Assembly: GCA_948471335.1 (NCBI GenBank)
Contig: CAOKRZ010000008.1
Location: forward strand, 1 to 22,176
Source of the DNA: an uncultured Christensenella sp.
GTDB taxonomy: Bacteria; Bacillota; Clostridia; Christensenellales; UBA1242
Length of the DNA stretch: 22,176 nt
Direction: 5' to 3'
The notes below the pieces were generated by a model that was not told the origin of the DNA, did no database searches, and was given only the letters and a program-made list of their open reading frames with translations. The translations under genes and the position numbers were made by a program. Numbering within the stretch: position 1 is the stretch's first letter; each line of letters opens with the position of its first letter. This document shows positions 13,372 to 21,010 of the stretch, in pieces.

Positions 13372-15396
13372 ATGAAAAACAAAGGAATTGACGGTTTTGA
13401 AGAATTAAATGCAAGAAGTCTTCTTAAAGATGAAGGGCATTTCAGATTTAGTTCACCTAAACATGAACAGCAAAGAAATCTCACAATCGTTGCACCTGCA
13501 AAGATCGCGGAGCAGTACAAAGAATTGACAAAGTGGGAAAAACTTTTTGTTGCCAATTTTTACCAAGGCGGTGATAGACCTCAGCCTACAGATAAGAAGA
13601 AATACGAAAAAATCAGAGCTGCGATTGAGAAAGAACTCGATAGGCTTTATGCGCTTGCCGAGGATAAGACATATTTCAGGATTGAAATCAAAGATAACAA
13701 ATCTCTTGACAGACATTTTGAAAGTGAACTTAAGGCTCTTGAAGCGCGTGGCGAAAAACAGACTGCTGACTATTATCGCGGCAGAGAAAGAGAAGCAAAA
13801 ATTGAAATGGCAAAAGAACTTGCTAAGACACAACAAGCTGAATATAAGCACATTGTTGACTTTATAAAGTCCACTTCATATGAGCCAGCTTTCAAAGCGC
13901 TTATGCTTAGAGAAACACTGCTTAAGACCTATCGCAGAGTTGAACAGGAAGGCGACAAGAAAACGGTTGTTGACAAACGCATTCCTCATAAAACTTTGGA
14001 TGGGCATATGACGCTGAACGCAGATGTTTTAAACGTCATTTACAATGACCTTGATAGCTTTGAAACTTTTGCACCGCTCTACTTTGCGGGAATTGCAGTT
14101 TCAAACAAAACAACATCTGAGAAAAACAAAGTCACACTCTCTGGGCTTGACACTTTTGGCAAGGGCATTTGGCTTAAGTTTGAAGGCCAGCAGTCAAACA
14201 AGAAAGAATATTTAAAAAACGCAAAAAACCTCGCAGCACTTGTTAAGGGTACGCCTTGGTGCACAAAAGAGCTTGCACCAGAGCAACTAAAGCATGGGGA
14301 TTTCTTTGTGTTTGTCGATAATGACGAAAAACCTCACATTGCCGTCAAAATGAGCGGAAACACAGTTGACGAAGTGAGGGGAACCAAAAATGGCAACGCG
14401 CAAGAACTTGAAGAAGAATATCGCGACGTTGCAATTGAATTTCTCACCAAAAACCCAGAAGTTAAAGATGGCGAAAAGTGGCTTAAAAAAGAAGAGTGGA
14501 ACAAACGCCTTATTATGTGGAACAAAAAGATTGAAGACGGCACATTGCAAGAGACAGACGTTGAACAGATGTTAACAGACATTTATGACAAAACCAGCGA
14601 ATATAAATTGCACGGACAAGAAAATTCCAATCTTTTAAGTTTGAAAAAAAATTTAAAAAAAGCATCAAAAGACATGGCGGGATATTTCAAGTGTCGTGAA
14701 GAACAAATTGCTTTTAATAGAGTTTCATTCTGGAAGAAAAAAGAATGTGAATATGTTGCTATTTTGGCAACAGCTGATTTTGAATGTTCTAAAATGACGT
14801 CACTCGGTGACCTGCAAATAATTTGTGGAGATGCTGACTTTCGCAATTCTTCAATCACATCATCGGGTGCTCTTCAAACAATTGTTGGGAATGCGTATTT
14901 TAATGATGCTCAAATTGGATCATTAGAAAACCTTCAAACAATTGTTGGAAACGCGTATTTTAATGATGCTAAAATTGGATCATTAGGAAACCTTCGATCA
15001 ATTGGTGGAAGTGCTTATTTTGTCGATTCTGAGGTTATGTCACTCGGAAACCTTGAATCAATTGGTGGAGATGCTGATTTTACTAATTCAAAAATAACAA
15101 CGCTTGGGAACCTTAAAACAATCGGTGGAACTGTTAAGTTTAAGCGTTCTCAAATCACGTCACTTGGAAATCTACAAGAAATCGGAGGAGATGTTGATTT
15201 TGGGATTCCTGAAATTTCTGATTTCGGAGAACTTAGAAGAATTGGAGGAAATGTAACTTTTGCATATCACTGTGCACTTGAAGTTAAGTTTATGCGTGAG
15301 TTCAGACCACTTAAAGGCGGCGGCTGGGAACGACTGCCTGAGTATCTTAAAGATAACGGGACAGAAAAGAAAAAAGAAAAAGACCTAAAACTTTAG
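13372..15396 (+). CDS. Unrecognised large protein with WCT-type central domain and eight 20-residue repeats
   Basis: 674 residues, no signal peptide or membrane segment, so probably cytoplasmic. Residues 1-200 are charged and mostly helical (KYEKIRAAIEKELDRLYALAE, EREAKIEMAKELAK). Residues about 280-375 contain LVKGTPWCTKELAPEQLKHGDFFVFVDNDEKPHIAVKMSG followed by VDEVRGTKN, a conserved WCT/VRG pattern I have seen in uncharacterised accessory proteins. From about 463 to 636 come eight tandem repeats with consensus SLGNLQxIGGxAxFxxSxIT, which should stack as a beta-solenoid. The tail ends in a Lys/Glu-rich stretch. The gene stands alone between helicase and gyrA, with its own promoter and terminator. 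Function is unknown; a binding or effector-like role is a guess. Confidence 0.85.
   Translation: MKNKGIDGFEELNARSLLKDEGHFRFSSPKHEQQRNLTIVAPAKIAEQYKELTKWEKLFVANFYQGGDRPQPTDKKKYEKIRAAIEKELDRLYALAEDKTYFRIEIKDNKSLDRHFESELKALEARGEKQTADYYRGREREAKIEMAKELAKTQQAEYKHIVDFIKSTSYEPAFKALMLRETLLKTYRRVEQEGDKKTVVDKRIPHKTLDGHMTLNADVLNVIYNDLDSFETFAPLYFAGIAVSNKTTSEKNKVTLSGLDTFGKGIWLKFEGQQSNKKEYLKNAKNLAALVKGTPWCTKELAPEQLKHGDFFVFVDNDEKPHIAVKMSGNTVDEVRGTKNGNAQELEEEYRDVAIEFLTKNPEVKDGEKWLKKEEWNKRLIMWNKKIEDGTLQETDVEQMLTDIYDKTSEYKLHGQENSNLLSLKKNLKKASKDMAGYFKCREEQIAFNRVSFWKKKECEYVAILATADFECSKMTSLGDLQIICGDADFRNSSITSSGALQTIVGNAYFNDAQIGSLENLQTIVGNAYFNDAKIGSLGNLRSIGGSAYFVDSEVMSLGNLESIGGDADFTNSKITTLGNLKTIGGTVKFKRSQITSLGNLQEIGGDVDFGIPEISDFGELRRIGGNVTFAYHCALEVKFMREFRPLKGGGWERLPEYLKDNGTEKKKEKDLKL
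14800..15279 (+). repeat. Eight in-frame 60-bp coding repeats
   Basis: Each unit encodes 20 residues starting SLGNL. Units 2 and 3 (14881-14940 and 14941-15000, allowing for phase) are almost identical in DNA, sharing GCGTATTTTAATGATGCT and AAATTGGATCATTAG, which points to a recent duplication. Other units have diverged at third positions. They are coding repeats, not a CRISPR array. Confidence 0.9.
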
Positions 15397-15407
15397 GTCT
15401 TTTTTTT
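15377..15407. terminator. Bidirectional terminator between the repeat-protein gene and gyrA
   Basis: GACCTAAA (15382-15389) pairs with TTTAGGTC (15392-15399), flanked by A-run on the left and T-run on the right. The stop codon of the plus-strand gene (15394-15396) is within the stem, and the gyrA stop begins two bases after the T-run. Confidence 0.88.
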
Positions 15408-15408
15408 G

Positions 15409-17928
15409 TTACTCTTCAGTTGCTGTTTCAGTTGAAATTTCAGCATCTGCGTTTTCTTCAGTTATTTCTTCTTCAGGTGCTTTTTCTGCAAGTGCAACGC
15501 CAACAATTTTTGCGTCATCACGAAGCTTCATAACTCTTACACCTTGACTTACACGTGATAAGCTGCTTATCTGGTCAACAGGAGTTCTGATGATGATTCC
15601 GTTGTCAGCAATAAGAAGAATGTCATTGTCTTCAAAGGATTGCTTGAGAGCGGCCAGAAGCCCTGTTTTTTCGTTAAACACACCAGCTTTGACACCCATT
15701 CCGCCACGGCCTTGCAAACGGTATTCTTCCACGTTTGAGCGCTTGCCATAGCCTTTTTCAGAAATGGTTACGATTTGGCTGTTTTCTTTGACTACGCACA
15801 TGTCAACAATGTAGTCTTTGTCTGAAAGCTTCATGCTGCGCACGCCTTGGCTTGATCTGCCAACTTCGCGCACGTCTTCTTCAGAGAAGCGGATGCATTT
15901 TCCTTCGTGTGAAGCAACAAGGATGTCATCACTTCCGCTTGAAACTTCAACGCCGATAAGTTCGTCATCTTCAAGAAGTCTGATTGCAATCTTGCCCACT
16001 TTTCTGATGAGAACGAATTCTGAAAGAGGAGTCTTCTTTATAAGGCCTTTCTTTGTTGCCATGATAAGGTTGCCTTTGTCATCTTCGCGTCTTGCAATGA
16101 CAGTTGTGACTTTTTCACCAGGCATAAGTTGCAAGAGGTTGATGATGGCTCTGCCTTTGGCTGTTCTTTGTGCTTCAGGCACTTCATATGCCTTAATGCA
16201 ATAAACTTTGCCAAAGTTTGTGAAGAAGAGAAGGTCGTCATGAGTGCATGTGACAAACATGTTTTTCACATAGTCTTCTTCCTTGGTTTTGTGGGCTGTT
16301 ACGCCAACGCCGCCACGGTTTTGAGATTTATATTCACTTGCTGACATGCGTTTGATATAGCCTTGACTTGTCATTGAAATGACAACATCTTCTTTTTCAA
16401 TGAGGTCAGCGATATCAATTCCGCCGCCGTCAAGGCTGATTTCAGATTTTCTTGCATCGCCGTAAGCGTTTTTAATTTCTTCGAAGTTGTTTCTAAGGAT
16501 TTCAAGCACGCGTTCAGGGCGGGCAATGATGTCTTTATAGTCAGCAATCATCGCTTCAAGTTCACGGAGTTCTTCATTAAGTTTTTCTACTTCCAAACTT
16601 GTAAGTTTTGAAAGTTTCATATCAAGAATCGCGCTTGCTTGAATTTCGTCAAGTTCAAACTTTTGGGTAAGTTTCATTGAAGCGTCTTGTCTGTCAGAAG
16701 CTGACTTGATGATTCTTATTACTTCGTCAATGTTTGCAAGTGCAATCACAAGTCCGCGGACGATATGCTCGCGCTCCTGCGCTTTTGCGAGGTTATATTT
16801 CGTACGTCTTACAAGAACTTCTTTTTGATGTTCAAGATAATAGTAGAGCATCTCTTTGAGATTCAAAATTCTTGGTTGGTTTCCAACAAGGGCAAGGAAG
16901 ATGATTCCTGAGCCTTTTTGAAGCTGAGTGTGTTTGTAAAGAGAGTTAAGCACAACTTGTGCGTTATAGTCCTTTTTCACTTCAACAACAACTCTCATAC
17001 CTTGTCTGTCAGATTCTTCCTTGAGGTCACTTATGCCTTCAAGTCGTTTGTTTTTGACAAGGTATGCGATCTGCGCAATAAATTTTGCTTTGTTAACCTG
17101 ATAAGGAAGTTCGGTGATGATAATGTTGCTTTTGCCGTTTGCCAGTTCTTCAATTTCAGTTTTGCCACGCACGATGATCCCGCCACGACCTGTTTTGTAT
17201 GCGTGTTTGATGGCTGTTCTGCCCATGATGATACCACCAGTAGGGAAGTCAGGGGCTGGAATAATCTTGATAAGCTCATCAATGTCAATGTCAGGATTGT
17301 CTATAAGGGCTTGTAAGCCGTTTAAAACCTCTGTAAGGTTGTGAGGTGGAATATTTGTCGCCATACCAACCGCAATGCCGTCAGAGCCGTTTATCAAGAG
17401 ATTTGGGATCTTTGCAGGCAAAACTGTTGGTTGAACTTCGGTGTTGTCAAAGTTTGGATAGAAGTCAACGGTTTCTTTGTCAATGTCTTCAAGCATAAGG
17501 CCAGCAATCTTTGCAAGACGCGCTTCAGTGTAACGCATTGCAGCTGGTGGGTCGCCATCGACAGAACCAAAGTTTCCTTGTCCGTCAACAAGAGGATATC
17601 TTATTGAGAAATCTTGAGCAAGGCGCACCATTGCGTCATAGACAGAGCTATCGCCGTGTGGGTGGTATTTACCCATAACATCACCGACAATACGCGCACA
17701 CTTCTTTGTTGGTCTGTCATAGAAGTTGTTCATTTCACCCATTGCATAAAGGATACGTCTGTGAACTGGCTTGAGTCCGTCACGCACATCAGGAATGGCA
17801 CGCGAAACATTGACAGCCATTGCGTATGAAAGGAATGATTCCTTCAAGTTGTCAACGGTGTCAACCTTTTCGACTTTTGTCTCTTGAAAAAGTTCTTCAA
17901 GAGGTTTTTTGCTTTCAAAATTTTTCAT
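15409..17928 (-). CDS. gyrA: DNA gyrase subunit A
   Basis: Cuts and rejoins DNA in the A2B2 gyrase complex that introduces negative supercoils. 839 residues. The catalytic tyrosine is Y133 in AAMRYTEARL. The quinolone region reads GKYHPHGDSSVYD, with S94 and D98 in the positions of E. coli S83 and D87, so no classic resistance change is present. The C-terminal beta-pinwheel is complete, but the GyrA box (residues 536-542) reads QNRGGVG rather than Q[RK]RGG[RK]G, losing two basic residues. A related QGRGGMG lies later in the pinwheel. The tail is acidic (EEEITEENADAEISTETATEE). SD CGGAG precedes ATG 17928. It is the last gene of the gyrB unit. ParC was considered, but the length, operon and GyrA-box position favour gyrA. 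Confidence 0.94.
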   Translation of the reverse strand: MKNFESKKPLEELFQETKVEKVDTVDNLKESFLSYAMAVNVSRAIPDVRDGLKPVHRRILYAMGEMNNFYDRPTKKCARIVGDVMGKYHPHGDSSVYDAMVRLAQDFSIRYPLVDGQGNFGSVDGDPPAAMRYTEARLAKIAGLMLEDIDKETVDFYPNFDNTEVQPTVLPAKIPNLLINGSDGIAVGMATNIPPHNLTEVLNGLQALIDNPDIDIDELIKIIPAPDFPTGGIIMGRTAIKHAYKTGRGGIIVRGKTEIEELANGKSNIIITELPYQVNKAKFIAQIAYLVKNKRLEGISDLKEESDRQGMRVVVEVKKDYNAQVVLNSLYKHTQLQKGSGIIFLALVGNQPRILNLKEMLYYYLEHQKEVLVRRTKYNLAKAQEREHIVRGLVIALANIDEVIRIIKSASDRQDASMKLTQKFELDEIQASAILDMKLSKLTSLEVEKLNEELRELEAMIADYKDIIARPERVLEILRNNFEEIKNAYGDARKSEISLDGGGIDIADLIEKEDVVISMTSQGYIKRMSASEYKSQNRGGVGVTAHKTKEEDYVKNMFVTCTHDDLLFFTNFGKVYCIKAYEVPEAQRTAKGRAIINLLQLMPGEKVTTVIARREDDKGNLIMATKKGLIKKTPLSEFVLIRKVGKIAIRLLEDDELIGVEVSSGSDDILVASHEGKCIRFSEEDVREVGRSSQGVRSMKLSDKDYIVDMCVVKENSQIVTISEKGYGKRSNVEEYRLQGRGGMGVKAGVFNEKTGLLAALKQSFEDNDILLIADNGIIIRTPVDQISSLSRVSQGVRVMKLRDDAKIVGVALAEKAPEEEITEENADAEISTETATEE

Positions 17929-17949
17929 AATTTTCTCCGTTTTAATATT

Positions 17950-18240
17950 TTATTTTGTATCTGTGTTGTCAGATTTCTTTTTTCTAAAAACTATTGCACA
18001 TATTAGAATAATAGCACAGAACAATAATTCCATTGCTGTTTCAAAAATCATCATAAAACTGTCGTTGCATAATATTGCGTATAGGGTGTAGGCTAAAGAG
18101 CTGACCACCCATAAAATCCAAGACCATACACTTAAGTCTTCACCTTTTTTTGTTTTGAGGCATTTGATGATTTGTGGAAAATATGATAAGAAGGTACAAA
18201 CTGAGACAATTATCAGCAGAACATTTCCAAGTGTTTCCAT
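17950..18240 (-). CDS. SemiSWEET/PQ-loop family small membrane transporter
   Basis: 96 residues with three hydrophobic helices: about 5-24 (NVLLIIVSVCTFLSYFPQII), 38-60 (SVWSWILWVVSSLAYTLYAIL) and 64-86 (MMIFETAMELLFCAIILICAI). The PQ motif (YFPQIIKCLKTKKGEDLS) and the triple-helix layout are those of bacterial SemiSWEETs, which dimerise to carry sugars or related small solutes across the membrane. The tail is short and charged. SD GGAG lies before ATG 18240. The gene sits 24 bases after the DUF488 gene and 21 bases before gyrA with no terminator, so it is likely co-transcribed with the gyrase genes. Substrate unknown. Confidence 0.85.
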   Translation of the reverse strand: METLGNVLLIIVSVCTFLSYFPQIIKCLKTKKGEDLSVWSWILWVVSSLAYTLYAILCNDSFMMIFETAMELLFCAIILICAIVFRKKKSDNTDTK

Positions 18241-18264
18241 TTTTTCTCCATTTTGTTTTTATAA

Positions 18265-18765
18265 CTATTTTTTTTCTAAATATTTGTTTATAACTTTTTC
18301 AAGTTTTTGCTTCAATCTAGTCTTGTTTTCTTGAACTGCTTTATCGTTTTCAAATCCGAGTTCGTCTATTTTAACTCCAAGCTTAAGTTCAAGCCACGCT
18401 GCCACTAAAAATCGGTGACAAAACTGAGTTGGTTTTTCAAAACATAAGAGAACAGCATTTTCACCAAGTGAGTCATAAACTTCAACGGGGTTGAGATTTT
18501 TTAAAACCTTGGCATAAAATTTTTCTATATAATCATTTTGATTTTCTCCTTTCAGCTTTTGATATTCTTCTTCACCAATCGCATCTTTTAATTTTTCAAT
18601 TTCAGTTTCCCTTTCTTTCCATTTCCTAAAAAATGTGTAAGGTGATAATCTTCGCTGAGCAAGTCCTTCAAAGCCTACAATCTTACCCTCGTCACCAGAA
18701 ATCGCAATCGGGACATACTTTTTTGTATCAATAGTCTTTAATCTTGCGTAATAAGATGTTTTCAT
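18265..18765 (-). CDS. DUF488 family protein
   Basis: 166 residues, soluble. The C-terminal half has the family signature NAVLLCFEKPTQFCHRFLVAAWL (about residues 101-123), with a Cys followed eight residues later by CHR. The N-terminal part (YYARLKTID, VPIAISG...GFEGLAQRRLSPYTFF) matches the usual start of DUF488, where a strand leads into a substrate-like pocket. The family has no settled function; the Cys-His-Arg cluster suggests thiol chemistry or phosphate binding. SD GGAG lies before ATG 18765. It lies 89 bases after gyrB; that gap has no clear terminator, and only a weak -10-like TATAAC, so read-through from gyrB is likely. Confidence 0.78.
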   Translation of the reverse strand: MKTSYYARLKTIDTKKYVPIAISGDEGKIVGFEGLAQRRLSPYTFFRKWKERETEIEKLKDAIGEEEYQKLKGENQNDYIEKFYAKVLKNLNPVEVYDSLGENAVLLCFEKPTQFCHRFLVAAWLELKLGVKIDELGFENDKAVQENKTRLKQKLEKVINKYLEKK

Positions 18766-18854
18766 TCTTTTTCTCCATAAAGTATTGTTATAATTCCGTC
18801 TGAAAAAACTCTATCGAAGTATTTGTTCAGGCTATCAGAAAAGCGGATAACGCA

Positions 18855-20810
18855 CTATACGTCAAGGTCAGTTACAAGGGTAGCATTTTCTTCGATGAAT
18901 TGGCGGCGGAGATTTGGATCTTCACCCATAAGCTCATTGAACATCTTTTCAGCTTCAATTGCATCGTCCATTGTAAGTTGAATAAGAATGCGGTGTTCTG
19001 GGTTCATTGTTGTTTCCCAAAGCTGTTCAGCGTTCATTTCACCAAGACCTTTATATCTTTGTTGGCCAGTGCAGCCCTTTCTGCCGTTTTCAGCATACCA
19101 AGCTTCAAGCTCTTCATCTGAATAGAAATAATAATCTTCCTTGTTCTTTGTCACCTTGTAAAGAGGTGGTTTTGCAGCGTATACATGGCCGTGTTCAATA
19201 AGTGGCCTCATATATCTGAAGAAGAAGGTGAGAAGAAGGATTCGAATGTGCGCTCCGTCAACGTCTGCATCGGTCATGCAGATGATTTTGTTATAGCGAA
19301 GTTTGTCTTCGTTGAACTCTGCACCAATTCCTGTTCCGAAAGCTGTGATCATGCTTTTGATTTCAGCGTTTTCAAGGATGCGGTTAAGTCTTGCTTTTTC
19401 AACGTTCAAGATTTTACCTCTAAGAGGCAAAATTGCTTGGAAGCGTCTGTCTCTGCCTGTCTTGGCAGTTCCGCCAGCGGAATCTCCCTCAACGATGTAA
19501 ATTTCGCAGAACTTGCGGTCTTTTTCAGAGCAGTCTGCAAGCTTTCCAGGAAGGGTTGTGCTTTCAAGTATACCTTTTCTTCTTGTAAGGTCTCTTGCAT
19601 TTCTTGCAGCGTCTCTTGCACGCTTTGCGTTGATGCTTTTAAGGATAAGATTTTTTGCTTCAACAGGGTGGTTGTCAAGATAGTCTGCAAAGTTTTCTTG
19701 CATTGCCTTGTTGACGATTGCTCTCATCTCGCTGTTGCCAAGCTTGGTTTTTGTTTGACCTTCAAATTGAGGATTTCTAAGTTTAACTGAAATAACAGCA
19801 GTGATTCCTTCGCGGCAGTCGTCGCCAGTGAGTTTTTCGTTTTCTTTGATGATCTTATTTGCGATCGCATAGTCATTTATAACTTTTGTTAAGCCATTTT
19901 TGAAACCTTCAAGGTGAGTTCCACCTTCTTCAGTGTTGATATTGTTTGCATAAGCGTTTATAACTTCGCTATAGCTATCATTAAATTGGAAGCAAACTTC
20001 AATTTCGTTTTCGATTTCGCCTTTTGAATCTCTGTTAAACTTGTTGAAGTAAACAGGAGCTGAAAGAATTGTCTCACGATTTTTGTTGAGATAGTCAACA
20101 AACTCAACGATTCCGCCTTTGAACTCAAAACGATCATTTCGTTCTTGTCCTTCACGCTTGTCTTCAAGAGTGATAACAAGCCCTTTATTCAAAAACGCGA
20201 TTTCTCTGAAACGGTTTTTCATTGTGTCATAGTTGAACACAGTTGTTTCAAAAATCTCATCGTCTGGAAGGAAAGTGATAACAGTTCCGCGTCTATCTGT
20301 ATTTCCAACGATTGTGAGTGGCTTTGTCACATGTCCGCGTGAAAATTCAATTTGGTGATGCTTGCCGTTTTGATAAACATCCGCTCTCATATATGTTGAA
20401 AGGGCATTAACGCAAGACACACCAACGCCGTGAAGACCACCAGAAATTTTATAGCCTTCTCCGCCAAACTTTCCACCAGCATGAAGCTTTGTCAGAACAA
20501 CTTCAACTGCGCTTTTGCCTTCCTTTGCAATGATGCCTGTTGGAATGCCGCGTCCGTTGTCAGTTACAGAGCATGTGCCGTCGTTGTTGAGACAAACATC
20601 AATCTGTGTGCAATAGCCAGCAAGAGCCTCGTCAATTGAGTTGTCAACAACTTCAGTCACAAGGTGATGAAGTCCATGCTCGTCAGTTGAACCGATGTAC
20701 ATACCAGGTCTCTTGCGCACAGGCTCAAGCCCTTCAAGCACCTGAATGTCGGTGGCATCATATTTGACAGACTTGCCAATTTCAAGTTCGTCTTGTGTCT
20801 TTTCGTTCAT
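18855..20810 (-). CDS. gyrB: DNA gyrase subunit B
   Basis: ATPase subunit of gyrase. 651 residues, the usual length in Bacillota. The GHKL ATP site shows E53 (general base) and N57 (Mg) in EVVDNSIDEALAG, then DNGRGIPTG and the GGKFGGEGYKISGGLHGVG lid. The TOPRIM domain starts at EGDSAGG (E441) and continues with LPLRGKILNVEKA and MTDADVDGAHI, which carries the metal-binding aspartates. The C-terminal region (QRYKGLGEMNAEQLWETTMNP) is gyrB-typical. SD AAGGGG lies about 6 bases before ATG 20810. It is preceded by a 41-base pure A/T tract containing the promoter. It leads the unit gyrB, DUF488, SemiSWEET, gyrA. Confidence 0.96.
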   Translation of the reverse strand: MNEKTQDELEIGKSVKYDATDIQVLEGLEPVRKRPGMYIGSTDEHGLHHLVTEVVDNSIDEALAGYCTQIDVCLNNDGTCSVTDNGRGIPTGIIAKEGKSAVEVVLTKLHAGGKFGGEGYKISGGLHGVGVSCVNALSTYMRADVYQNGKHHQIEFSRGHVTKPLTIVGNTDRRGTVITFLPDDEIFETTVFNYDTMKNRFREIAFLNKGLVITLEDKREGQERNDRFEFKGGIVEFVDYLNKNRETILSAPVYFNKFNRDSKGEIENEIEVCFQFNDSYSEVINAYANNINTEEGGTHLEGFKNGLTKVINDYAIANKIIKENEKLTGDDCREGITAVISVKLRNPQFEGQTKTKLGNSEMRAIVNKAMQENFADYLDNHPVEAKNLILKSINAKRARDAARNARDLTRRKGILESTTLPGKLADCSEKDRKFCEIYIVEGDSAGGTAKTGRDRRFQAILPLRGKILNVEKARLNRILENAEIKSMITAFGTGIGAEFNEDKLRYNKIICMTDADVDGAHIRILLLTFFFRYMRPLIEHGHVYAAKPPLYKVTKNKEDYYFYSDEELEAWYAENGRKGCTGQQRYKGLGEMNAEQLWETTMNPEHRILIQLTMDDAIEAEKMFNELMGEDPNLRRQFIEENATLVTDLDV

Positions 20811-20820
20811 AATAAACCCC

Positions 20821-20871
20821 TTATATATATTATATATATAATATTATAATATAATAATATAGAAAAAACAA
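20821..20871 (-). promoter_or_regulatory. gyrB promoter inside a 41-base A/T-only tract
   Basis: On the minus strand TTGTTT (20866-20871), a 17-base spacer and perfect TATAAT (20843-20848). Bases 20821-20861 contain only A and T, largely alternating. The region melts very easily, which would make it sensitive to supercoiling; that link to gyrase control is inference. Confidence 0.65.
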
Positions 20872-20953
20872 GTGTTTTTCGATTAAAGAGTGGGATGAAA
20901 AAGCATGAATTTTGTTTTTTGAAGCTTATCTAAGTCAAAATGCTTAAAATCTT

Positions 20954-20982
20954 TTGCTTTTTTAAAAAGAATGTTATATATT
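20954..20982 (+). promoter_or_regulatory. Likely promoter of the GtrA-like gene
   Basis: TTGCTT (20954-20959), a 17-base spacer and TATATT (20977-20982). The leader of about 22 bases carries the SD GGGAG. It is divergent from gyrB. Bases 20872-20953 between the two promoters show nothing further that I can support. Confidence 0.5.
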
Positions 20983-21010
20983 TATTTTGATTTCTATTTC
21001 GGGAGAAAAT

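Noticed and set aside
14800..15279. Regular 60-bp repeats that might be a CRISPR array
   Set aside because: They are in one open frame, have no unique spacers and encode a consistent 20-residue repeat.
16918..17316. 132-codon open frame antisense to gyrA
   Set aside because: Antisense shadow, Cys/Phe/His-rich, no start signals.
15409..17928. Possibility that this gene is parC rather than gyrA
   Set aside because: Operon with gyrB, 839-residue length, and a recognisable though altered GyrA box favour gyrA.
18766..18854. Promoter or terminator in the gap between gyrB and the DUF488 gene
   Set aside because: Only a weak TATAAC without a -35 partner and no hairpin with a T-run were seen.
19185..19790. 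201-codon open frame antisense to gyrB
   Set aside because: It is a shadow of the gyrB coding sequence; composition is Cys/Ser/Phe-rich and it has no SD or promoter.
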